DNA of 64,000 nt from Sesamum alatum. Lineage: Eukaryota; Streptophyta; Magnoliopsida; Lamiales; Pedaliaceae. Shown here in pieces: positions 1-11,885 of this stretch. The position numbers and the translations under genes are program-made. The stretch covers positions 16,198,854 to 16,262,853 of the forward strand of contig JACGWO010000001.1 in NCBI GenBank assembly GCA_034509735.1, read 5' to 3'. The notes under the pieces are model-generated. The model was not told the origin of the DNA. It searched no databases and saw only the letters and a program-made list of their open reading frames with translations. Numbering within the stretch: the first letter of the stretch is position 1; every line of letters starts with the position of its first letter.

Positions 1-292
1 TTTCTTAAATTAACAGTCCATCTATTAACAATTTTATAGAAGTGTGACTGATTCTGCTTAAATGAACTCCGATTTCCTTCTTGTCATTATAACCTCCTCC
101 GACTTAGTAAATTCACTCTACAAACCATGTGATCACCACTTTTTTCTTCAGTTACTGTATTTTCAATTCTAAATTTCTATATTTTCGCGTCATCTATAGA
201 AACGTGACAGAGTCTAATTTACTTTTCGATTGCAATTATTTTTAGCGCTCTTTAGTTACTATTGCTCACAAATCCCTATTTCTAAATATTTC
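1..292. other. AT-rich intergenic sequence
   Basis: No open frame, repeat or RNA gene could be supported in this stretch. Confidence 0.5.
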
Positions 293-530
293 TTGAATTG
301 GAAGCGATAAATTTTATTAAGTGATAGTAACGTGATTACATTCAATCTTGTCGGCTATCAATATCGAACAGAGACAATTACAAACAATCAAATCAATAAT
401 ATCACATAAATTAACACCTAACTATTACAGCAGCAAATCGTACCTACCTATATAGTAGAAATAACATCAACCCATACAGGAATTTGAACCCATGACCTCT
501 AGGATCATGTGGCTACTGCTTCGTCAACTC
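293..530 (-). repeat. SINE-like repeat, copy 1
   Basis: This segment is related over its whole length to 6317-6554. Read on the minus strand, it has a tRNA-like B-box region (GGTCATGGGTTCAAATTCC), about 180 bases of unique body and an A/T-rich tail (AATAAAATTTATCG). That layout fits a tRNA-derived SINE. No clear target duplication was found for this copy, so its ends are approximate. A short LINE tail with a chance B box is the alternative. Confidence 0.5.
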
Positions 531-1251
531 TATTTTTATCATAAGCCATCCATAAACAACTAACAATTTACATTTCCAATTAATGTTAGGGCCTATATTT
601 TTGTGTCCCCCTTCAAAACACACACACAAATATATAAGTGTCTAGGGAATAAAATTATTCAAAAAAATTCAACGGGTAATTGTAACATGATAAAGAACAC
701 ATCAATATCGTTTTTATGATTTTACTAACGACGTTAAGTCAACTGAGTCTTTTTGATATGTTTTAAATATTAGCGGGTATTTACGACATTGGGTACAGAT
801 AGAGGGTAATAAGAGAATTAACTCATACTCTTTTCTCACAACTATTTATTAAATTTGTTGATTGAGGGTATGGATGGCACATGAGTCATTTCTCATGAGT
901 TGATCTCTGGCATTTGGAAAGTTGTTCTGGCGTTATCAATTTATGAACATCCGCAGTGAATACACGCGCAGCCGCACATGGTTGCCGTAGCAGTAGGGTT
1001 TAACTTTAAGGCGGCGATTTCAAATTTAAATGTGTCAACTGCAAAATGACCTTTTTATCCCTGGAAAAATCTGTTTGACCCACTCCAAGAAATAAAATAT
1101 TTTAATTTAAAAATAATATTGGATAAAAAGACGTAACTGCCCTTTTTCATTCATCAAAGATCAAAGAACCATCAAAATATAAAAATCACAAAGAAGAAGA
1201 AGAAGAAATCTCCACCCGCAAGAAAGAAAGAGCAGCTGGAAAACCCAGATC
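531..1251. other. Intergenic / promoter region of the small gene at 1252
   Basis: AT-rich sequence without a supported gene. The last 100 bases probably hold the promoter and 5' leader of the downstream gene. A TATA-like AAAATATAAAAATC lies near 1174 and a purine-rich leader (AAGAAGAAGAAGAAG) runs from about 1192. Confidence 0.4.
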
Positions 1252-1542
1252 ATGGGACTCCAATCCCCCCTCCCCCTCACGGTCACGGAGCCCGAGATGG
1301 ACGCCGCGATTCAGCTCATCCAACTCAGCGGCGACTCGGCGGAGAACGGCGGAGGCCCCACCAAGACGGCGGAGCAAAGCGGTCGAGAAGAAAGCGTGGA
1401 GATATCCTCAAAGATGATCAGGACTAGTACTCGAGAGGCGGAGGCGCTCCCACGAAGGACAAAGCGGTTCCGATCGATCGACGATATTTACAGCGCCACC
1501 GGCGCAGTAATCAAGAAGCGCGGTAAGAAATCCAGGAACTGA
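1252..1542 (+). CDS. Small basic plant protein of unknown function (96 aa)
   Basis: A single-exon open frame that is much richer in GC than its surroundings and has a TATA-like sequence and purine-rich leader upstream. The product is short, hydrophilic and basic at its C-terminus (TKRFRSIDDIYSAT followed by KKRGKKSRN), which suggests a nuclear protein. There is no signal peptide or membrane segment. An in-frame ATG at 1297 (MDAAIQLIQLSGDS) is an equally plausible start because it begins the more protein-like part. The RFRSIDDIYSAT stretch looks like a motif seen in small plant-specific proteins, but I do not recognise the family well enough to assign a function. After the stop come a CT microsatellite and AT-rich spacer. 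Confidence 0.6.
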   Translation: MGLQSPLPLTVTEPEMDAAIQLIQLSGDSAENGGGPTKTAEQSGREESVEISSKMIRTSTREAEALPRRTKRFRSIDDIYSATGAVIKKRGKKSRN

Positions 1543-2425
1543 CGAAACTGCCCCCCTACCCTCAATTTTGTACATCTATTACTAATACTATGTTAACAGA
1601 GAGGGCTACAAGAAAAGCAAAGAAGAAAGGCTTCCTTCTCTCTCTCTCTCTCTCTCTCTCTCTGGGTTTATTTTAGCCTGTACGTATATGTGCATTCATA
1701 TACAGAAAAACACATACTACTACGTGTGTATATATATAAGTAGAAAGTGTATATCTCTTTTTGTATTCGAATGCTAATACTGGGACACAGATTTTGAAGC
1801 TTTATTTTCACTTTTATTCTATTTTAGCTTGATTTTGTTAGCTTCTCATTGTTTAATTATAGCTAACAAAAAGGTTGATTTTTGCTCTAGTTTCCTTGTT
1901 TTTTTTTTATTCCATTTTTATATTAATTTATGAATATATATAGAGAGAGAGAGATGCAGCAGTAATTAATTAATAGGGTATTGGATAAGAAGAGCTTGAA
2001 AACAAGGGTATAATGTATAATTAAAGCATGCATGCAGTTCTACGGCTAAATCCAGTGAGATCCATTCACGTACGTCTGATATTCTTTGGATGAAGAATAT
2101 AATCTTTTTTCTACTTTATTGTATATATATTAATTAGTCACCACTCCAACAACTATTCCTCCTCAATTATCCTAATCCAGAAATAAACACTTGGGCTGTC
2201 TATTTTCTTGGATTCTATTCCGCAAATTCTATCCCAAATTAGATTTGGTCATACTTGAAGTCAGTCTAATATACTTGTCTCGTGTGATTGGTGTGTAATT
2301 CAAGAAAGGTGACCATTGCATTGTAATTGTTGTCTGATTGGTGGTTGTTGTTTGATCATCGTACGTATGTGACTCTCTTTGAAGAGGTTAGTGAGATTAT
2401 TTTCTACACGCAATCTATAAGTATT
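1543..2425. other. 3' flank of small gene and AT-rich spacer
   Basis: It contains a (TC)n microsatellite at about 1637-1663 and several short TA runs. No gene is supported. Confidence 0.5.
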
Positions 2426-2504
2426 TTCTTTTTTCAACACTTAAAAACGCTCACGCACTCAACACACATGCACATGCTCAAGGTTCGAAGGAGACCTCCA
2501 TAGG
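2426..2504 (-). mobile_element. 79 bp retroposed fragment with 15 bp target duplication
   Basis: The 15-mer GCAATCTATAAGTAT occurs at 2411-2425 and again at 2505-2519, directly flanking 79 bases. Read on the minus strand, the insert has a B-box-like CCTTCGAACC near one end and an A-rich tail (GAAAAAAGAAA) at the other. This is the arrangement left by target-primed retroposition of a small SINE or a strongly truncated element. Confidence 0.6.
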
Positions 2505-2519
2505 GCAATCTATAAGTAT

Positions 2520-3246
2520 GTTTGTCTTTGCACGTTTTACGCTCAACTATATATTCTTCTTGCAAAGTTTTTGGGGCGTATATATATACTAATAATTGAA
2601 TGGTGATATTATTAATTATATAGTAGCAGTGTTAACTTCAAACACATTAATAATGTAAGAATGTGTACAAGATCATTGTAGATATTCTATTTTTATTTTG
2701 TTTACTGCTTGGTTTGACGTTCAATTGTTCAAACAGTTCATAATAGATTAGAATAATTATATTTTATATATACATATACTACGTATAAAAGTTTCACATC
2801 GTCTATATATTTTTTTTTTTAAAAAAAACATTGTATATATATAAATAATGCATCAGAAAGTGCAATATTAATTTTACTGTACGTAGAAGTTTCAAACCAT
2901 CCCTTCGCCCTTAACTATAATGCATAAAGTATGATTGAAAAATACATTGATTAATAAGGGAAGATGGAGTTAATATAAACAAATAAGGGAAGTAAGAAAG
3001 GGGGAGACGGATTGTAACAGATGAAGTGGTGAAAACACGGGATAAACCTTCTCTATATCAGATTATGTCACTGATCACTGTCAATATCTAATTTAAACAT
3101 AACTACCCTTCGATGATTCATTTCGTAAGGTTAAATAAATCGAGGTCTAGAACAAAACCCGATCATATTTTAACACCTTTCAGTACTCTTCGCCAGTTAC
3201 AGCAAGAGCTCATAGTATGAGTATTCATGCATCCGACTTTCTGGGA
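2520..3246. other. AT-rich intergenic sequence
   Basis: No gene is supported. The right end is probably the 3' untranslated region of the CSN8 gene. Confidence 0.4.
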
Positions 3247-6167
3247 TTAGTGCTCGAGGTGGAATACATATTCAGTCAAGCGTTGTAGTTTACTAGGATC
3301 CAGTTTCTGCTCTGTTGCAACTGCTTGCTTCTTCATGGTGAGCATTTGAGACGCAGGATCCATAGTCCAACCTTGTTGTAGTGCATCTGCAAAGACACAG
3401 GCTAGCTGTTGTTAATACAAGTCAACAGCAGTGACATATTCTCTAAATTTTAGGAGTAGGTTTTAACAAGTCGCAGTTGCCATTAACAACTAAATTTTAT
3501 CGAGGGACGACAGAAGAATGAGCTATTAACTTCTGCCAGAGACATTTGTAGAATGGGTTTCAACAAAGTTTGAAGAATATGAATTTGTGAAACTGGAAGT
3601 CGATGGTGAATTCTTTTCACACCAGAACTTTTTTCTCTCAGTGTCTTGGCAAGAGAAAGATAGTCCTAGGCGTTTGAAATTTTATTGTGCAAAAAGAAAA
3701 CAGTAAAAGTCTCTATTTGGAAAAGAAAGTGTGGCTATAATGCGGGGATAAAACAGCACCAGGGATCACTCTTACAAGTTATCCGCCAACTCACTTCTTC
3801 ATGAAGTTACCACTTCAAAAGAATTATGTCAGCGTTTTTTTAGCCCCTGAATTTTCATATCCAATACTTCACAATATCATAGGTAACAATTCACCATATG
3901 AATTTGATCAGACAAGTTTTAAGATTACAACTTATGTAAGAAAGGATGGAAGCTTACAGTTTGCTGCGTCATCTTCATTCATTCCAAGGAAAAGAGCTGT
4001 ATCTTGAATGCTTATTGTTGAATAAGCAGAAAGCAGCAATTCAAACATCCTTTTAGTGTAAAGTTCTGCAGTGATCACAAATTAAATAGTAAATAAACAA
4101 TTACTGTTGTTCAGTATTCATAGATAAGAACAGCAATAGAACTGAATAGAAACCAAGATAAAGGCAGATTAAATGCCCTCTAAAACTTCTCCTGGACTGG
4201 ACAAGAGTAAAAGAATAAATGGTGATTTAGCATATACACAGAAGTTGTAACTGCGGAATGAGGTCTCATTCATGATCTTGAAAAGAGCCTGAAAACAGTG
4301 CGGAAATTAATGAATTCAGAAAGACGATCTCCAAAATGCCAACTTCTATGCAGAGAAAGGTGTCATGATACAATCACACCCCTCACTAGGGTCTTCCCTA
4401 TTTATCATGAAATGTATGTACAATTTTCTATATAATACAATCCGCATTTTGAACCAAAGTTTCTTTAATAGTACGTAACATAATCATTTTAAGATAATCC
4501 TTTAAATAGTAGGTCATAGCCATCATTTCTTTACTTTTCAGGTTATCTAGCCAGGAATTTAGGGAATTATTACTAGGCTTGGTATGAGTAAGCTATCATC
4601 TCTGTCTAATGAGAAAACACAAATATGTTATATTGCCCGTATCATATCCATATATATCTACAAGTGACAAAACAAAAGAATGGACCTTGCAAAGTAGAGC
4701 ACCCCAAAGTGCAACTCTGTGCATTCTCTAGGTCATATCTTATTCGCTGAAACTTTTACATGCATTTCATTGTCATGGTCATCTCATCATTCTTTCTATA
4801 TAAGAACCAACAGAATGCTATGGTATCAAAAGTACCAGACATGCCATTGTCCTAAACTAGAACTGGTATGAATAAGTTTCTGAACCATTCTTCTTGCATA
4901 GCAAATAGATATTCACAGATATATACTGGATAGAAGACCTAGCAAACAACTCTGGAAAGCAGATAAATAACTGGTAAGTTACAGCAATAATAATTTAATT
5001 GAAGCCAGTTATAAAATTTAGAAGTACTAGCACACAAGCTGAATCTATCAGAAAGAACAAAGATATTAATCAACTAAATACACAACAGACCATACTAAAG
5101 AAAATAAAATGAAAATGATATGCCATGTCCATATGGCAAAGGGAGATAACAGAATTGAAACAATAGAATAACCAACAATAGATAAACTGCAAAAATGGAG
5201 ATATTCTTCACTGTTAGCTTGGATCTTAGCTTTCTATAGAACTTAATGACCCTCATATGGTATGTGATTAATCTTAATGGTTATTTTGATTTCACATAGT
5301 TGATATGTTGTTCAAATTTTAATTTCTCAGATAAAACTCAAATGAAGCACTTAGAAAGTGCAAATTCACGGAATAAATACACATGTCGCAAAATGAGGTT
5401 GCTATGATCATATATGCACCATAGAAAGCAAAATCCCAAAAGTCACATGTGCTCAGCGACCTTTCACCTTTGTTATCCGAACAACAAAATCAAGTTCAGA
5501 TTGAACCTAAATACACCTCAGATCCTAAATTGAAAAAAATTCCCGAAAAAAGAAAAAAAAAACTAATAACAATATCATCTATTAATTAATATAACTGCAT
5601 ACAGTCAAGGTACAATACCTGAGAACGCAGCCACAACGCTCTGAGACTCTGGACTCCAATTAAACTCACGAATGGCCTCATGAACACCGCAATAATCCTT
5701 TGTCCACAACCTCTGCCCAATTTTCCAAGCGGCCAATACCTCCGGCTGCCTCTCTTTCACTTCGGACGGTATCATCTTAAACAAAAACCTCGTACTATTA
5801 CTGCAACAAAAGTTACAAAACAAACAGTACAATCACCTTACTGTTCACATACAAAATGCACACGTGAATATTAATTTATGCAGGGGATACAAATTACATG
5901 TCGTTAATATAGATGTGGCCAAGAAGATGAATAGCATAGGGCCACTCGTCCCGAAAAGCGATGCCCTCGGATGCAGCCTGGAGCCATAAAAAAGATTAAT
6001 AAGAGCAGAGAGACAAGAATTAGGGTTTGCAGGGGCGTAATAGGGAAAGAAGAGTGGTAATATGTAGAGCTCGAACAGCTGACCTGAAGCATGAGGGTGT
6101 CGCATATGTTAGCGATCTGATCGTATGATTTCGACGCCAAGGCGTCGGTGAGTGCCGAGAAATCCAT
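3247..6167 (-). CDS. CSN8: COP9 signalosome subunit 8 (CSN8/COP9/FUS7)
   Basis: Five coding exons on the minus strand: 6084-6167, 5898-5977, 5619-5800, 3958-4065 and 3247-3386. All junctions are GT..AG and total 594 bases, giving 197 residues, the length I recall for Arabidopsis CSN8. Recognisable family segments include ICDTLMLQ at the end of exon 1, DEWPYAIHLLGHIY in exon 2, KPEVLAAWKIGQ-type residues with LWTKDYCGVHEAIREF in exon 3, LYTKRMFELLLSAYSTI in exon 4, and SKLQRLTEYVFHLEH before the stop. The C-terminal half is the PCI-type region used for complex assembly. CSN is the nuclear complex that removes NEDD8 from cullin-RING ligases and represses photomorphogenesis in the dark. Intron 3 (4066-5618) is long and AT-rich. 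The ATG at 6165-6167 is the only start matching the family N-terminus; upstream in-frame codons are low-complexity lysines. The gene appears intact. Confidence 0.93.
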
Positions 6168-6243
6168 TAACAGAAGCGGAGCTTCGGCCTTGATGGCAAT
6201 CTTCTTCTTCTTCTTCTTCCCTGTGAGATGGAATTTCTCTTCC

Positions 6244-6307
6244 TGGGCCACTCCTGTGGAGTACGGTGACGACTGACGCGCTCTATAGTCCAATAGGTTT
6301 TTGGGCC
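6244..6307 (-). promoter_or_regulatory. Two TGGGCC site II-like motifs upstream of CSN8
   Basis: TGGGCC occurs at 6244-6249 and 6302-6307, about 80 and 140 bases upstream of the CSN8 start codon. Site II elements (TGGGCC/T) are known TCP-factor targets in promoters of plant housekeeping genes. The assignment is by motif and position only. Confidence 0.35.
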
Positions 6308-6316
6308 TTGAATACT

Positions 6317-6554
6317 TTTGAATTGAAATCGATAAATTTTATTAATCGAAAGTAAATAGATTACATACATTCCGTCCTATTAGTCATCAATATTGAATAG
6401 AAACAATTATAAATAATCGTATCAATAATATTATAGATATTATAATATTAAATCATACCTATTATATAATAAAAACAACATAAATCCACAAAGGGGTTCG
6501 AACCCATAATCTTTAGGATCATGGGACCTCGATTTCATCAATAAATTTTTTGAT
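6317..6554 (-). mobile_element. SINE-like element, copy 2, with 10 bp target duplication
   Basis: CTTGAATACT at 6307-6316 and 6555-6564 flanks 238 bases homologous to 293-530. On the minus strand there is a B-box region (GGGTTCGAACCCC) near the 5' end and an AATAAAATTTATCG tail at the 3' end. The intact target duplication supports a retroposed SINE that landed in the CSN8 promoter region. Confidence 0.65.
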
Positions 6555-6564
6555 CTTGAATACT

Positions 6565-8395
6565 CAAATTTTTATTTGGGGGAACGGTAAATTTCAGGTA
6601 AACTAAATAAGGTTACAACAAGCAATTACAATGAAGTACAACCATGCAATTCTTCATATTCTATAAACATCGATCATTTCTACATAATTCGATCTATAAT
6701 GCGCTAATAAATTAATCATTTTGTGAATACTCATTTTTGCATCGTAATTCATCAATTTTAATTTTTATATAAGTAATACCTAGCATAAAACTCGTATTAT
6801 GACACAAACATTTACAAATTCTATAATATTTTGATAAATTTTTAATTACATAAAGGTACGTCATATTTTAATGACCTTCTTACATTATATAATATCATTA
6901 AGCTAATGTATATAAAACTCAATATTGATGTTTACTAAATTTATTTACTGAACATTTACAAAATAACCATAGAGGATTATCATAGCTTTAGACATTAAGA
7001 AAATTTATTTTATAATTTTCAAATACTATATATAGATTCTTATGCAATTAATGATTTTTTTGGTAAAATAACAAATATTAATTTAAAAACATTAACAATA
7101 GATACCATCATAGGTACCCAATGATATAAACGGGTTTCTTATAAAGAATACAATCCGTAATAAATTATTCTTTTGTGTATCAAGTTTATGAAAGGGGAAA
7201 AAAGAAAAAAAAAAAAAAGCATTAGTATCACTTATTACTTTCTTTATAGAAAATATAATTAACAATATTCGAATCTAATAAAAAGTAAAGATTGTATATA
7301 TATATATTTCCAAATTTTATGCTAAGAACATATATATATATATATAATAGAAAATTCGAAATGCTATGAACATAATATATAATAGCAATATATACATAAT
7401 AAACAATTCTAGTAGTTGGCCTCGTATCCATTAATTAATTAATTAGTATAGATACCATAGAATAATCAAGTTATTTTTAGTAAATAATTCTTTTTATCAA
7501 GTTTTATTCCCTAACATAATCATCATTCTTGTTATTGAACTCATTAATTATCGATAATTTTATTTTACAGTCTTGTCAGTTCCATTTACTTTTGAAAGTC
7601 CAAAAATAGAACAAATAATCCACTCATAAATTTTAATTTCTATGCCTACTCTCACAAATCTTGATTTTTAGCACTTTATTAAACATAATAAATATAAAAA
7701 ATCAATGATCCCAAAAATAAAAAATATCAAGATGTAAGTTATATAAACTAAAATTAAAAATTACGTACAAAAGAATACACCTTTTAAAAATGCAATTATT
7801 AATTTAGTGAAAGAAAAGTCGTACCCAAAATTCAACTGAAAATATGTCCTTTTACCATTGCAAATAGTTTTCCTAAATAATCATAAACTTTAATGTTAAT
7901 ACTAAATAAGATCTATTTTTGTATTTCGTGAATTAAGAGTACGTAAATTTTTTTTTCAGGTAAATATGTTTAATTAATAAAGCATAGAACTCGTGTTATG
8001 CACAATTATAATGGTAAGAATACTAATTAATAGTAATATATAAAAGCAAAATATTATTGAACAACTCTAAGCTCACAACAATTAAATGAGGATAAATGAA
8101 TAAAATCTGCTAGCTTGTAAGTAGAACCGTAAAAAAGAATGGTTATCAAGTGGAAGAGGAAAATCAAGAAAAATGTATGAAATATAGAGAACTTTGCAAT
8201 TAGGAAAATAATATGAAAGTATACATAAACATTGCTCAATACAAAAAATGGATGATGAAAAATTAATTGGTGGATCAAATATCACATAAATTTCTTGCTA
8301 GTCTATACATATCACTAATAAAAAATTTAAATAAAATCTCAAAAAAAAGGATTTTCCTGATTCTCTCTTTTTTCTCTCACACACTGGAAACCCTA
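6565..8395. other. Very AT-rich intergenic sequence
   Basis: Strongly AT-rich with TA microsatellites near 7294-7347. The open frames present are low-complexity (Phe/Ile/Tyr runs) and not credible as genes. Confidence 0.5.
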
Positions 8396-9720
8396 ATGGA
8401 GACTCTTTGGGCGATGGCGATGATGATCTGGCGGGGGAGGAGACACACACGCCACTGCCGCCGGCGGGGAATGCCCTTTCCCCTTACGGTTGCGGCGGCT
8501 TTGGAGGCTTATGAACCTTTGACGGCTGATCGAGCTTGCATTCGTGCGGGCTTCAACTTTTCTGAGTTCGCAAAGATTACTCAATGCGTCCTTACCACTG
8601 GAGATGATATGTCGTTGGAAGCGTTGGCTACTTTGTCGTTTAAGTGGGTGCATCACTTTGAAGGCAAGGACAAGGATGGAGGGAGAGAGGGCGCGGGAAC
8701 TGGTAGGGCTGAGGGGGACGTAGTGGTGGTGGATATTGGGTCAAGTGAGGGTGGTGCTGTAGGGGTAGATGGCGTGGCAGCTGCGGTTGGGATTAAGAGG
8801 GAACGTGCTAGGGTTGTTGATGGGCGGAGGGAGGAGAGCGTCGTCGCTGATGTGATGCCGCAGGGTGGGGCTAAGGGAGCAAAGATGGGTGAGCATGCAA
8901 AGGGTGATCGCGGTGTGGAAGGGAGGTCGGATGAGGAGAGGCCGTCGGTGAGGTGGGCGGTGCATGGGGCGCCTACGTTACCAGATCTATTTATTGGGAA
9001 TGCGAGATTGAACCCTAGGGCTGTGAATGACCCGATCATTGAGGGGTTTGATCACTCATCACGTAAGACGCTGCGGTTTGTTGCATCGGATAACCAAAAT
9101 AGAGTGTCGGTTGTTAAGCCAACGGCGGACATGGTGGTGACTGGGTCGAGGAGATGGCGTACCACTACGCTGGGTTACTTTGTTGGTAAGAAGCCCTATT
9201 TTCACCACTTGAATGACTTCGTTTGGAGCATTTGGAAGAACGCTAAGGAGGTGGTTGCGGCAGCCAATGGCTTCTTCATCATCGTCTTCACCACCCAGGT
9301 TGCCATGGAAGAAGTGTTGGAGGGGGGTTGTGGTTGTTTGTGGGCCAGTCGTTGTTCCTACAATGTTGGCATCCAGGCATCAATATGGAACGGCATGATC
9401 ACAGACGTATGCCGATTTGGGTAAGGTTCAAAAACCTCCCTCTTGAGTACTACACGATTGATGGTTTGAGTGTGGTTGCAAGTGGTGTTGGACAACCATT
9501 GTATCCTGACTCGATAATGTTAGCTTGCTCGCTCATTGATTACGCTCGTGTTTGTGTGTTGGTCAACCTAGATGCGCCTCTTCCTAAGCATGTTGTTGTG
9601 GTTAAGCCTGTTGGGGATGGTATAGAGGGGGGCAGCGAGGGTTGCTATGGAGTATGATTGGACTCTCCCGAGGTGCCGGTTATACAACATTGTTGGCCAT
9701 GCAGAGGGACATTGTCCGCA
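8396..9720 (+). pseudogene. DUF4283 / zinc-knuckle gag-like protein remnant
   Basis: A sharp rise in GC marks this coding remnant. From 8396 an open frame runs into a DUF4283-type segment around 8960-9420 (PDLFIGNARLNPRAVND, then TLGYFVGKKPYFHHLNDFVW). It then shifts to another frame from about 9328 (MPIWVRFKNLPLEYYTIDGL, a DUF4283 hallmark) and shifts back near 9645. A zinc knuckle follows at about 9674-9715 as CRLYNIVGHAEGHC, in which the second Cys of CxxCxxxGHxxxxC is Tyr. DUF4283 plus CCHC proteins are the ORF1/gag-like parts of plant retroelements. The two frame shifts and lost Cys show decay. The N-terminus is uncertain. Confidence 0.65.
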
Positions 9721-10067
9721 TAGAAGCCTCCCGCTGCCAAGGGGCCAGATCTTTGTGTAGAAATCCAAGTAACCAACAGAAGGTGTTAGTAGCAGTTCTG
9801 GGGCTACCGAGCAATGGCATGTTTGTGCGCCACAGCCCGAGAGGAACACGACCGTGTCGAAGAAAACCCCGACGCCACGGTTGTGCTCCCTGCGCCCCTT
9901 AGCCTACGGTCGTGTCGGAAAATCCAGTGGCAGGCCCTCTTGCCACACAGCCGTGTACCCAGGGCGTGCTGATCGCAGGTTCCAGCGCCCCATCCTCCTC
10001 TTTTTTTCACACGGGCGTGTCCATCAAGCGTGTCGGATGGTGGGCCCAACACGACCGTGTGGGGGAT
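9721..10067 (+). other. Probable retroelement internal 3' region
   Basis: GC-rich non-coding stretch with repeated imperfect palindromes of the form CACGACCGTGT, CACAGCCGTGT and CACGGGCGTGT, ending in GTGTGGGGGAT. That last sequence resembles a polypurine tract directly before the LTR start at 10068. Confidence 0.4.
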
Positions 10068-10732
10068 TGTTGAAAAATAGTGAATGATAAATTAAAGAAT
10101 AAATCGTGACAAGTGATTGATTACGATGTGCGACGCATAACAAGTTCGTGATAGCTTATGACAGCTCGTGACACGTAGATGATGGTTGATGGGTCCTAAT
10201 CATCAACCGGTAGTGTCTGATCAACCTAATGGGTGTGTCCTTTGGTTGAAATGATGTGTCCATTGGGTGAAACCCTTTGGGGGAAACAATGCGTTCATTT
10301 GGGTGAAATGGTATGTCCTTTGGGTGAAACGATGCATCCATTTGGATAAAAGGTCATAACCTTTCAAATGCTTCTTTTCTGATTGGACATGTCCGTTCGA
10401 TACACATTTTCAACTCCTATAAATAGGTCCTCTCATTTCATTTCATTGATGGATGATAGTAATTCAACTCATTCATAGTATTCGTAAGCATAAAAGCATT
10501 CTGCAAATAGAGTTTAGCAAGAGAGTTTCAAAATATTGTTTGATTCACCGTTTCTCAAAGTTTGTAGTGCTGCTACTTTGAGATATAAAATCGTTGTATC
10601 TTGGGAGACAAATTGCCGATTCCGTGAGCACCAGAACGGGACAATAATTGTTCTAAAGATAAAGAATCTAACTCTTGCCTTGACTTCGTAATACACAATT
10701 TTTCGCATTATCCATCTCATTCATTCACTACA
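10068..10732 (+). repeat. Probable retrotransposon LTR (3' LTR of a broken element)
   Basis: The segment begins TGTTGAAAAATAG after a G-rich tract and ends near CACTACA, matching the TG..CA rule. It carries a TATA-like CCTATAAATAGG around 10416-10429 followed by a leader-like region, as expected of a plant LTR in plus orientation. No partner LTR is seen upstream and the 5 bp on each side do not match, so this looks like the 3' end of an element whose left part is lost or lies outside the window. The exact ends are uncertain. Confidence 0.45.
10231..10350 (+). repeat. Degenerate tandem repeat within the LTR
   Basis: Roughly 20-24 base units sharing TTTGGGTGAAA followed by an ATG-containing spacer recur about five times (TTGGTTGAAATGATG, TTGGGTGAAACCC, TTTGGGTGAAATGGT, TTTGGGTGAAACGAT). 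They sit upstream of the LTR TATA box, where repeated enhancer-like units are common. Confidence 0.55.
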
Positions 10733-11060
10733 AAAATCATTTTTATCCATCTATCAACCATTGACATACAGAAATAACTCTTCTACTAAAGCTAATATAG
10801 TAATTACAAGTTTATTAAAAACATGTGGTCTAATTCTCTTCATGCTCTTGTAAGAATCACTTTTTTCTACCCTTGGTGTGATTTTTGCCTCCCTGAATAA
10901 TGATAATGAGAAAATACTTTGAATTAATCACCCAACCATTATACAACAATATCATCAAATATATACAAATTCCTCGTTGCGTGAAATGACTAATGTGTAA
11001 TCCATATAAATATTATATATTATAATGTCAAAAAAATGTTGACATCAATAATATTTTAAA
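10733..11060. other. AT-rich spacer
   Basis: No gene or repeat is supported here. Confidence 0.4.
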
Positions 11061-11095
11061 AAGTAATTGCACCGTCGTTCCCTGAGGTTTGGTAT

Positions 11096-11885
11096 TAGGG
11101 GCGGCAGATGAGCCGAGTTCGCGAGTCGGCTCAATTTGAAGCTCGAGCTCAAAATAGTTTGTTTATAAGCTTGCGAGCTTTTTTAATTTTTTTAATTTTT
11201 AAGATTTTTTTATATTTAACTTCATATTTAATACTATATCAATTTTATATTTAAAATTAACTATGTATTAAAATTATTAATCAATATCATATATTATAAT
11301 TTTAGATAATAATAAAACATGGTACTTTTATTTATATATTTAATTTCCATACAAAAATTAGCTTAAGCAATAATTTAGTAAATTTTAATATTCTTTTTTT
11401 GTAAATAATTATTTCACATGACGCATATAAATTTTATGTTATATTGAATATTAGTTTGTAATCGCTTATACTTTTAAAAATTAACAAGTCCTAAAAATAA
11501 CTTATAATTTTTTATATCTATTTGTGAGTATATAATTATACCAAGATAAGTGGTATGCAATCTATTTTATTACTTATAAACTTATGTTAAAATTTGTTGA
11601 TTCTAAATATAAAAATAATAATAATAATGGTTGAACAATGTTAATTATTTTTATTTGCTATTTTATTATATATATATATATGCATAATGAAATCAATCAT
11701 TATTTGGTACTTTAATTTAAAAAATCCATCTTTTTATTTTTGTATAGTGATAAGATATAAAATTTAAATTATCATCAATTAAAATTTTTGAACTACAACT
11801 TTGCTGAATACTCAAGCTCGAGCTCGAGCTCGAGCTTGATGGGTATCAAGTTGAGGAGCTCGAGCTCGACCCATTTACACCCCGA
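11096..11885. mobile_element. hAT-like non-autonomous element (790 bp), 8 bp TSD
   Basis: TTTGGTAT at 11088-11095 and 11886-11893 flanks the element. Its ends are imperfect inverted repeats: left TAGGGGCGGCAGATGAGCCGAG, right (reverse complement) TCGGGGTGTAAATGGGTCGAG. An 8 bp duplication and YAGGGG termini fit hAT. The subterminal regions are rich in GAGCTCGAGCTCG repeats (about 11815-11870) and the core is AT-rich without a transposase. Confidence 0.75.

Noticed and set aside
3801..4007. 68-codon plus-strand frame
   Set aside because: Overlaps exon 4 and an intron of CSN8 in antisense; no support as a gene.
6490..6520. Possible tRNA gene from GGTTCGAACCC
   Set aside because: No cloverleaf or acceptor stem could be built. 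The context is a SINE with a target duplication.
8653..9039. Pro/Ser-rich frames on the minus strand
   Set aside because: Shadows of the GC-rich DUF4283 remnant, without any motif.
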